Assembly: GCA_017958245.1 (NCBI GenBank)
Contig: JAGDDC010000245.1
Location: 1 to 13,961, forward strand
Reading direction: 5' to 3'
Origin: Lachnospiraceae bacterium
GTDB taxonomy: Bacteria > Bacillota_A > Clostridia > Lachnospirales > Lachnospiraceae
DNA length: 13,961 bases
Shown here one piece after another: positions 1 through 6,399 of this stretch. The position numbers were made by a program, and so were the translations under genes. Every line of letters starts with the position of its first letter. Positions within the stretch are counted from its first letter, which is position 1. The notes beneath the pieces were generated by a model. That model made no database searches and had not been told where the DNA came from. It was given only the letters and a program-made list of their open reading frames with translations.

Positions 1-1
1 A

Positions 2-1135
2 GAGACAATGACAAAGCTTTTGAAGGAGATGTACGGCAACCCTTCGAGCCTCTACACCTTGGGACAGAGGGCCAAGGAGATCCTTGAGCAGGCCAGGGCG
101 GACATAGCGGGGCTCATAGGCGCAGAACCGAGGGAGATCATCTTCACCTCCGGAGGAAGCGAGGCGGACAACCAGGCTTTGCTTTCGGCAGCGGCTCTCG
201 GGCGGAAGGCCGGAAAGCTTCACATCATCTCGACGGCTTTCGAGCATCACGCGATCCTTCACACGCTCGACAGGCTGAAGAGAGAGGGCTTTGAGATAAC
301 ACTGCTCCCCGTTCACGAGGACGGTATCGTGCGCCCCGAGGAGCTCGAGGCGGCGATCAGGGAGGACACGTGTCTGGTGAGCGTCATGTACGCAAACAAC
401 GAGATCGGCACTATCCAGCCCATCAGGCGCATCGGTGAGATATGCAGGGAGAAGAAGGTCCTGTTCCACTGTGACGCTGTCCAGGCGATCGGGCACATAC
501 CGGTCAACGTTGTGGAGGACAACATCGACATGCTCTCATCTTCTGCACACAAGTTCCACGGCCCCAAGGGTGTGGGCTTCCTGTACGTGAAGAAGGGCGT
601 GAGGATCGAGAACCTGATAAACGGCGGAGCGCAGGAGCGCGGCAGGCGCGCGGGCACGGAGAACGTACTCGGGATAGCGGCCATGGCCACTGCACTCAAG
701 GAGGCCTGCCAAAACCTCGAGGGGAACATGGCAAGGCTCACAGCCGCAAGAGACAGGCTTATAGCGGGACTCGAGGCGATACCTCACTCGGCGTTAAACG
801 GCGACAGGACGAAGAGACTCCCGGGCAACGTAAACTTCTGTTTCGAGGGGATCGAGGGCGAATCGCTCCTCCTGCTCCTCGACGACAAGGGCATAGAGGC
901 TTCCTCAGGGAGCGCGTGCACTTCGGGATCGCTCGATCCCAGCCACGTGCTGCTCGCGATAGGCAGAGTGCACGACGTGGCTCACGGTTCGCTGAGGCTC
1001 TCGATCAGTGAGACGATCACCGACGAAGAGTGCGATCAGATCATAAAGTCAGTGGCTGAGGTTGTCGAGTACCTTCGCAGCTTCTCACCCATCTGGCGCG
1101 ACCTTGTCGCAGGGAAGAAGCAGTTCATACTCTGA
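2..1135 (+). CDS. nifS: Cysteine desulfurase, NifS/IscS type (5' end outside window)
   Basis: This is a PLP-dependent class V aminotransferase-fold enzyme that takes sulfur from L-cysteine, giving alanine and an enzyme persulfide for Fe-S cluster assembly in the cytoplasm. Residues below are numbered from the internal ATG at position 8. Visible motifs are GNPSSLY near the N-terminus, the GGSEADN cofactor loop, HCDAVQAIG with the PLP-contacting Asp, SSAHKFHGPKG with the Schiff-base Lys (codon 551-553, residue 182), and the mobile loop SSGSACTSG with the catalytic Cys (codon 917-919, residue 304). The ATG at 8 is unlikely to be the true start. The frame is open to the window edge, and the usual N-terminal YLDNAATT segment of about 20-25 residues is missing, so the gene begins upstream. 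A NifU-type scaffold follows after a 104-nt gap, the usual partner in Clostridia. The family call is very secure. The choice between NifS and IscS naming is a convention. Confidence 0.95.
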   Translation, partial: ETMTKLLKEMYGNPSSLYTLGQRAKEILEQARADIAGLIGAEPREIIFTSGGSEADNQALLSAAALGRKAGKLHIISTAFEHHAILHTLDRLKREGFEITLLPVHEDGIVRPEELEAAIREDTCLVSVMYANNEIGTIQPIRRIGEICREKKVLFHCDAVQAIGHIPVNVVEDNIDMLSSSAHKFHGPKGVGFLYVKKGVRIENLINGGAQERGRRAGTENVLGIAAMATALKEACQNLEGNMARLTAARDRLIAGLEAIPHSALNGDRTKRLPGNVNFCFEGIEGESLLLLLDDKGIEASSGSACTSGSLDPSHVLLAIGRVHDVAHGSLRLSISETITDEECDQIIKSVAEVVEYLRSFSPIWRDLVAGKKQFIL

Positions 1136-1157
1136 AAATCATTTGCATAAGACCGTC

Positions 1158-1185
1158 ATCGGTGGCGCGCAGGCACATCACCGAT
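1158..1185 (+). other. Inverted repeat between desulfurase and scaffold genes
   Basis: ATCGGTG (1158-1164) and CACCGAT (1179-1185) form a perfect 7-bp inverted repeat with a 14-nt loop in the 104-nt gap after the cysteine desulfurase. No T-tract follows, so it is not an intrinsic terminator. It could be an mRNA processing or stability hairpin, or an operator. The role is unknown and it may be chance. Confidence 0.35.
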
Positions 1186-1239
1186 CCGGGCAGCAAGGGC
1201 TGTCACACGGGATAATATGCCTGCAGAGAGGTATTGGAT

Positions 1240-1617
1240 ATGGCTTTATACAGCGAAAAAGTAATGGAACATTTCAGAAACCCCAGAAACGTGGGCGTGA
1301 TAGAGAACGCTGACGGCGTGGGAGAGGTTGGCAACGCCAAATGCGGCGACATCATGAAGATGTATCTGAAGATCGAGGATGATATCATAAAGGACGTGAA
1401 GTTTGAGACCTTCGGCTGCGGAAGCGCCATCGCTTCAAGCTCTATGGCTACCGAGATGATCAAGGGCAAACCCGTGAGCGAGGCTATGAAGCTCACCAAC
1501 AAGGCGGTCGCAGAGGCTCTCGACGGACTCCCGGATTACAAGATGCACTGCTCCGTGCTCGCGGAGGAGGCTATCAAGTCGGCACTGGACGACTATCATT
1601 CAAAAAGCGGCAAATAA
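1240..1617 (+). CDS. nifU: Fe-S cluster assembly scaffold, NifU/IscU type
   Basis: A 125-residue single-domain scaffold on which [2Fe-2S]/[4Fe-4S] clusters are built from desulfurase-derived sulfur. The three cluster cysteines are present: Cys35 and Asp37 in NAKCGD, Cys60 in FGCGSAIAS, and Cys104 in HCSVLAEEA. The N-terminal YSEKVMEHFRNPRNVG segment is typical of the family, and the length matches clostridial NifU N-domain proteins. I see no C-terminal Nfu or ferredoxin-like domain. The start is the ATG at 1240 because AGAGAGG at 1225-1231 sits 8 nt upstream. The in-frame TTG at 1234 would be only 2 nt from that RBS. The gene lies between the cysteine desulfurase and, 29 nt downstream, a TetR regulator, and is probably co-transcribed with both. 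The assignment is secure. Confidence 0.95.
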   Translation: MALYSEKVMEHFRNPRNVGVIENADGVGEVGNAKCGDIMKMYLKIEDDIIKDVKFETFGCGSAIASSSMATEMIKGKPVSEAMKLTNKAVAEALDGLPDYKMHCSVLAEEAIKSALDDYHSKSGK

Positions 1618-1646
1618 GCAAAGCGGAATAAGGAAGAGATGAGATC

Positions 1647-2207
1647 ATGTCAAACCTTACGCAAAAAGCTATCAAAGAAACTTTCATGGAACTGCTCGAC
1701 GAGCATCCCTTAAGCCGCATCACGGTGAAGATGATAGTGGAAAAGTGCGGCATCAACAGGAATTCGTTCTACTATCACTACCAGGACATCCCTGCTCTGA
1801 TCGAAGAGATGATCATGGAAGAGACCAACAGGATAGTGGAGGAATATCCCTCTGTCGATTCGGTGGAGACGGCACTCAAAGCCGCGATCGATTTTGCGTC
1901 GAGTTACAGGAGACAGCTCCTCCATATATACAACTCGGTCAACCGCGATATCTTTGAGAGGTATCTGTGGAAGGTGTGCGATTATGTGGTCAAAAGCTAT
2001 TGCGGCAACGTCACCGGAGAGAAGGAGGAGCAACTCGACAGAGAGGACCTTGAGGTTATCATGAGATTCTACTGCTGCGAGTGCTTTGGAGTGGTCATCG
2101 AGTGGCTCAACGGCGATATGAACGGGGACGTCCACAGTCAGATAGAGCGCTTCTGCAGGCTCCATCAGGGGATACCGGAGGAAATGATAGCAAGGAGTCA
2201 CAAATAG
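1647..2207 (+). CDS. TetR/AcrR-family transcriptional regulator, cysteine-rich
   Basis: A 186-residue one-component regulator. Residues about 8-55 form the TetR N-terminal DNA-binding domain: TQKAIKETFMELL helix 1, then SRITVKMIVEKCGINRNSFY as the helix-turn-helix and YYHYQDIPALIEEM closing it. The C-terminal part resembles the TetR_C_8/DhaS-like ligand domain found next to YhgE/Pip and MMPL genes. Seven cysteines are unusual for the length (34, 111, 119, 143, 144, 146, 170), including a CCEC cluster. The RBS AAGGAAGAG lies about 8 nt before the ATG. The gene starts 29 nt after the Fe-S scaffold gene and ends just before a strong terminator, so it reads as the last gene of the Fe-S operon. 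Its likely target is the MMPL cassette that follows (inference from position). The ligand is unknown. Confidence 0.88.
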   Translation: MSNLTQKAIKETFMELLDEHPLSRITVKMIVEKCGINRNSFYYHYQDIPALIEEMIMEETNRIVEEYPSVDSVETALKAAIDFASSYRRQLLHIYNSVNRDIFERYLWKVCDYVVKSYCGNVTGEKEEQLDREDLEVIMRFYCCECFGVVIEWLNGDMNGDVHSQIERFCRLHQGIPEEMIARSHK

Positions 2208-2227
2208 TTTTTTGGGCAGATCGGCCT

Positions 2228-2260
2228 GCGTGTCTGAATTTCAGACACGCTTATTTTTTT
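2228..2260 (+). terminator. Rho-independent terminator after the TetR gene
   Basis: A perfect 10-bp stem (GCGTGTCTGA at 2228-2237 with TCAGACACGC at 2241-2250) has a 3-nt ATT loop and is followed immediately by TTATTTTTTT (2251-2260). It lies 20 nt after the TetR stop codon and should separate the Fe-S/TetR transcript from the transporter gene. Confidence 0.92.
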
Positions 2261-2322
2261 GCCCGTTTTAATCCGCTCTTCCCGGCATTATGATGGCAGC
2301 ATCGAAAGGAAAGTGCTAATAC

Positions 2323-2346
2323 CTGTTCGGCTTCACGGGCGAACAG
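2323..2346 (+). promoter_or_regulatory. Inverted repeat upstream of MMPL gene, candidate operator
   Basis: CTGTTCG (2323-2329) and CGAACAG (2340-2346) form a perfect 7-bp inverted repeat with a 10-nt spacer, 24 bp before the MMPL start codon. A weak -10-like TAATAC at 2317-2322 abuts it, but I find no convincing -35. The position suits a TetR-type operator or an mRNA leader hairpin. The sequence alone cannot distinguish these. The rest of 2261-2370 shows nothing I can interpret except the AAAGGAGG RBS at 2357-2364. Confidence 0.4.
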
Positions 2347-2370
2347 TCAGGTGCATAAAGGAGGTACATC

Positions 2371-4491
2371 ATGAAACTATCAAGAGCGGTTGTAAGATAC
2401 CGGATACCGATCCTGGTGATCACGCTTTTGCTTATGATCCCGGCGGTGTTTGGTTACGCAAACACAAGAGTAAACTATGATATGCTCGATTATCTGCCCG
2501 ACGACATGGATACGGTCAGGGGCCAGAACGAGCTCATGAAAGACTTCGGCAAAGGAGCGTTCTCGTTTATCATTTGCGAAGGGATGCCCGACAAAGATGT
2601 GGCTGAACTCAAGCAGAAGATAGGGCAGGTGGAACACGTTGAGACCGTGCTTTGGTATGACTCGGTCGCGGACATCTCCGTACCGATGGAAATGCTCCCC
2701 AAGAAGGTCTACGATGCCTTCAACTCGGACAACTCGACGATGATGGCTGTTTTCTTCGACAGCTCAACCTCGTCTGATGTGACGATGGATGCGATCAGCG
2801 AGATCTGGAGCATCGCCGGAAAGCAGTGCTTCGTCTCAGGGCTTTCCGCGCTGGTAACGGATCTAAAGGATCTGTGCGAGAAAGAGGAACCCATATATGT
2901 GGGTATAGCGGTCGCGTTAGCGCTCGTCGCGATGCTCGTGCTGCTCGACAGCTGGCTGGTGCCTTTCGTGTTCCTCGCTTCGATCGGTATGATGATACTG
3001 CTCAACCTTGGAACAAACTACTTCTTCGGCGAGATCTCGTACATCACGAAAGCGCTCTCGGCAGTTCTGCAGCTGGCAGTCACGATGGACTACTCGATCT
3101 TCCTTTGGAACAGCTACAACGAGCAACGCAACGTGACGGAGGACAAAGAGGAAGCGATGACGCATGCGGTTCATGCAACCTTTGTAAGCGTCCTCGGGAG
3201 CTCGATAACAACGGTTGCAGGTTTTATCGCGCTGTGCTTCATGACATTTACGATGGGACGCGACCTCGGTATTGTGATGGCAAAGGGTGTGATACTCGGA
3301 GTTCTCGGATCCGTCACTGTACTTCCCGCTTTGATACTTGCGTTTGACAAGCCCCTCGCAAAGACGAGACATAAGGCTCTGATACCCAAGATGTCAGGGT
3401 TCGCGGGAGGGATAGTAAAGGTCTTTCCCGTGCTTCTCATCGCATTTGTGATCATCGCGGTTCCGGCATTCTACGGTTACGAGAAGACGAACGACGAAGT
3501 CTACTACGACATGGGTGAATGCCTGCCGGGAGACATTGATTACGTTGTGGCAAACAGGAAGCTCCATGAGGACTACGGCATCGCTTCGACGCATATGCTC
3601 CTCGTCGACAAGGACACTTCCTCCAAGGATGTCCGTTCGATGATCGGTGAGATGGAGAAAGTCGACGGCGTCAAGTACGTGCTCGGCGCTGAATCCGTGC
3701 TGGGTTCGAGGATCCCCGAAGAATTCATTTCGAAAGACATCATCGACAAGCTCGAGAGTGAAAACCGGAAACTGTTGCTGGTCAACTCTGAATACAAGGT
3801 TGCGAGTGACAAGGTCAACCTCCAGATAGCGAGCCTGAATGCGATACTCAAGAAGTATGATGCGGGCGGGATGCTGATCGGAGAGGCACCGTGCATGAAG
3901 GATATGATCGATACGACCGGACACGACTTCAAGGTCGTAAACATCATTTCCATCGCTGCGATCTTCATCATCATCGCCCTGGTCGAGAAGAGCGCGTCGC
4001 TGCCTTTCATCCTGATATCCGTGATCGAGGTCGCGATCTTCATCAACCTCGGACTTCCGCATTACATGGGTGAGAGCCTGCCTTTCATCGCGCCGATCTG
4101 CATCAGCACGATCCAGCTCGGGGCGACGGTCGATTACGCGATACTGATGACGACGAGGTACAAGACGGAGAGATGCGCCGGCGCAGACAAGAAGACGTCG
4201 GTCCGCACGGCACTCACGACCTCGATCCCTTCGATCATCGTATCGGGAATGGGACTGTTTGCGGCAACATTTGGCGTGGCGGTCTATTCGGACATCGACA
4301 TCATCAGTTCGATGTGCATGCTGATGGCACGTGGTGCGGTGATCAGTATGCTGATGGTCATATTCGTTCTGCCCGCGCTGCTTATGTTGTGCGACGGGAT
4401 GATCTGCAGGACGACGGCCGGAATGAGGCATATCGTTTCGGACAGCCGTGAAGGGAACGTTCTGACGCTTAAAGGAAAGCCTGCACATTGA
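2371..4491 (+). CDS. MMPL/RND-superfamily membrane transporter
   Basis: A 706-residue polytopic membrane protein with the duplicated MMPL/RND architecture. The first half has TM1 (about 12-30), an extracytoplasmic loop (about 31-175) and a block of five TM helices (about 176-330). This repeats with a TM near 347-367, a loop to about 525 and a second five-TM block to about 680. The conserved TM4 acidic motif occurs in both halves: MDYSIFLWNSY (Asp240) and VDYAILMTTRY (Asp588). These are the residues expected to couple transport to the proton gradient. SSITTVAGFIAL in half one and the matching SIIVSGMGLFAA in half two also fit. A strong RBS (AAAGGAGG, 2357-2364) precedes the ATG by 6 nt. The gene lies downstream of a TetR gene and 111 nt upstream of a secreted heptad-repeat protein, a pairing typical of envelope export systems in Firmicutes. 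The substrate cannot be told from sequence; lipids or hydrophobic compounds are plausible. Confidence 0.9.
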   Translation: MKLSRAVVRYRIPILVITLLLMIPAVFGYANTRVNYDMLDYLPDDMDTVRGQNELMKDFGKGAFSFIICEGMPDKDVAELKQKIGQVEHVETVLWYDSVADISVPMEMLPKKVYDAFNSDNSTMMAVFFDSSTSSDVTMDAISEIWSIAGKQCFVSGLSALVTDLKDLCEKEEPIYVGIAVALALVAMLVLLDSWLVPFVFLASIGMMILLNLGTNYFFGEISYITKALSAVLQLAVTMDYSIFLWNSYNEQRNVTEDKEEAMTHAVHATFVSVLGSSITTVAGFIALCFMTFTMGRDLGIVMAKGVILGVLGSVTVLPALILAFDKPLAKTRHKALIPKMSGFAGGIVKVFPVLLIAFVIIAVPAFYGYEKTNDEVYYDMGECLPGDIDYVVANRKLHEDYGIASTHMLLVDKDTSSKDVRSMIGEMEKVDGVKYVLGAESVLGSRIPEEFISKDIIDKLESENRKLLLVNSEYKVASDKVNLQIASLNAILKKYDAGGMLIGEAPCMKDMIDTTGHDFKVVNIISIAAIFIIIALVEKSASLPFILISVIEVAIFINLGLPHYMGESLPFIAPICISTIQLGATVDYAILMTTRYKTERCAGADKKTSVRTALTTSIPSIIVSGMGLFAATFGVAVYSDIDIISSMCMLMARGAVISMLMVIFVLPALLMLCDGMICRTTAGMRHIVSDSREGNVLTLKGKPAH

Positions 4492-4545
4492 GAGGCGTTT
4501 CAAAGTCGAAAGATCCGCAGAGTATAGAGAAACTTTTGTTTACAC

Positions 4546-4574
4546 GGGCCGGTATCGATGGACGATAACGGTCC
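4546..4574 (+). other. Imperfect hairpin between MMPL and secreted-protein genes
   Basis: GGGCCGGTATCG (4546-4557) can pair with CGATAACGGTCC (4563-4574) over 12 positions, with one G-A mismatch and one G-U pair, around the loop ATGGA. No T-run follows, so it is not an intrinsic terminator. A weak promoter-like arrangement overlaps it (TTTACA at 4539-4544 and GATAAC at 4564-4569, 19-nt spacer). It could be an operator, a processing or stability hairpin that changes the ratio of the two proteins, or an attenuator. Confidence 0.45.
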
Positions 4575-4602
4575 TCCAAATAGAGCAAGGAGGTAAGAGA
4601 TC

Positions 4603-6399
4603 ATGAAAAAGAAGCTTATAAAGGTGATGGCAGTGATCATGTGCGCGGCTTTCCTGACAGCCGGGATCGGGACCGCATCCTATGCCGCACGCGGTGAGGA
4701 CAGTGACGCAGCAGTGGCAGGTAACCCGTCAGAGGCAAATGACTCGGCAACGGCAAATGATACCGCAAAAGAGGACGCAGCCACTGATGCAGGCGACGCC
4801 GTAAAATGCGCTGTGGACGAAAAGATTACGACGGGCAGCACGGAAGAGACACACTCCGTTCTCAAGGACGAGACTGTCTATGTGATCGCGGATGCGAACG
4901 GCTCTTCAGAGAAAGTGATCGTGAGCGACTGGCTCAGGAACTCTGCAGGCAAGACTTCGGTGGAGGACGGGACAGAACTCGGTGACATCGAAGTCGTAAA
5001 GGGCGATGCGACATATAAGAGATCGGGCAGTTCGACTGTTTGGGATGCAAACGGCGGTGAAGTGTACTATCAGGGCACTACGGACAAGGCTCTCCCCGTT
5101 GACGTAAAGATAAGCTACGAACTGGACGGCAAAGTCGTGCAGCCGGACGACCTCGAGGGCAGGAACGGGAGGCTCAGGATCCGTTTCGATTTTGACAACA
5201 GGGAATCTGAAAATGTTGTGATAAACGGGAAAGAAGAGAAGATATATATTCCTTTTGCAATGCTCACGGGCATGGGGCTTGATAATGATGTGTTCACAAA
5301 CATCGAGATCTCAAACGGCGAGCAGATCAATGACGGCGACCGCACGATCGTGACGGGTATCGCGCTCCCGGGACTTGCAAAGGACCTTGCAATCGAAAAT
5401 GATGTGATCGAGATCCCCGAGAGCTTTGAGATCACGGCAGATGTCGAGGGCTATGAGCAGCCCATGACCATGATCGTCGCATCGGGCGATCTGTTCGGCA
5501 AGATAAAGACAGACAGACTTGATACTATAGACGGGCTCGGAGATGCACTTGATGAGCTTGAGGACGGCGCAAAGCAGCTCGTGGACGGCTCATCCGAACT
5601 CTATGACGGCCTTGCACTTCTCCTTGAGAAGTCCGGCGATCTCGCGGACGGGATCGATGCTCTCGCAGGTGGTGCGGGCAAGCTCAAAGACGGAACATCC
5701 TCACTCGGTGACGGAGCGGGCAAGCTTGCGGATGGTGCCGCTCAGTTAAGCAACGGACTGGATAGCCTCGCGGGCAACAACGATGCCCTGCGCCTTGCGG
5801 CAGAACAGGTCTATGCGACGATGCTTGCAACAGCAGACAAGGAGCTTAAGGATGCGGGACTTGATGTTCCCGCGCTCACACGTGAAAACTACCGGGTAGT
5901 CCTCGGGGATCTGATCGATATGCTGAACGGGATGGCTATGAACGAGCAGGCAGAGATGATCACAAACCTGAAGACCTCTGTCGACGGGTTCGACGCTTTC
6001 TACAACGGACTTGTCTCATACACAGACGGCGTTGAAAAGGCAGCAGAAGGTGCAAAGACTTTGAAGAACGGCTGCGACGGGCTGAAAACCGGTGCGGACG
6101 AGCTTAAAGACGGAGCAGGCAAGCTCGATGACGGCCTGAAGGTTGTGAAGGATTCCATGCCCACCCTGCTCGACGGTATCTCGCAGTTGAAAGACGGTGC
6201 GGGAGAACTCAGCGAAGGCATGAAGAAGTTCTACGAGCAGGGTATCGAGAAGCTTGTGCAAGCCGCACGCGGAGACGTCGAAGGGCTTGCTGAGAGGATC
6301 AGAGCCGTAAGGAACGTTTCCGAACACTACAACAACTTCTCAGGGCTGGGCGAAGGAATGGAAGGAACCGTGAAATTCATTTACAGGATCGGAGATTAA
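4603..6399 (+). CDS. Secreted LxxG heptad-repeat (YhgE/Pip-like) protein
   Basis: A 598-residue exported protein of unknown biochemical role. Residues 1-29 are a clear signal peptide: KKK charge, hydrophobic core, and an SYAA end before RGED. A Ser/Thr/Asp/Ala-rich linker follows to about residue 65, then a probably beta-rich domain to about 310. Two tracts of xxxLxxG heptads follow, at about 317-390 and 469-550, mostly reading LxDG. They are separated by about 80 residues without the repeat. Such heptads are known from the extracytoplasmic region of YhgE/Pip proteins and from some MMPL transporters. No C-terminal TM helix, LPxTG or other anchor is visible, so it may be released or held by a partner. 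The strong RBS AAGGAGGT (4587-4594) fixes the start. It follows the MMPL gene by 111 nt and probably works with it at the cell surface. Its stop codon overlaps that of the convergent deacylase gene. Confidence 0.85.
   Translation: MKKKLIKVMAVIMCAAFLTAGIGTASYAARGEDSDAAVAGNPSEANDSATANDTAKEDAATDAGDAVKCAVDEKITTGSTEETHSVLKDETVYVIADANGSSEKVIVSDWLRNSAGKTSVEDGTELGDIEVVKGDATYKRSGSSTVWDANGGEVYYQGTTDKALPVDVKISYELDGKVVQPDDLEGRNGRLRIRFDFDNRESENVVINGKEEKIYIPFAMLTGMGLDNDVFTNIEISNGEQINDGDRTIVTGIALPGLAKDLAIENDVIEIPESFEITADVEGYEQPMTMIVASGDLFGKIKTDRLDTIDGLGDALDELEDGAKQLVDGSSELYDGLALLLEKSGDLADGIDALAGGAGKLKDGTSSLGDGAGKLADGAAQLSNGLDSLAGNNDALRLAAEQVYATMLATADKELKDAGLDVPALTRENYRVVLGDLIDMLNGMAMNEQAEMITNLKTSVDGFDAFYNGLVSYTDGVEKAAEGAKTLKNGCDGLKTGADELKDGAGKLDDGLKVVKDSMPTLLDGISQLKDGAGELSEGMKKFYEQGIEKLVQAARGDVEGLAERIRAVRNVSEHYNNFSGLGEGMEGTVKFIYRIGD

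Noticed and set aside
1234..1239. TTG start for the NifU-type scaffold
   Set aside because: It is 2 nt from the RBS, too close. The ATG at 1240 has proper spacing and gives the usual N-terminus.
3394..4503. A 369-codon open frame on the minus strand opposite the MMPL gene
   Set aside because: Its product is dominated by Arg, Asp and His in no family pattern, and it lies wholly antisense to a well-supported transporter. It is a codon-bias shadow.
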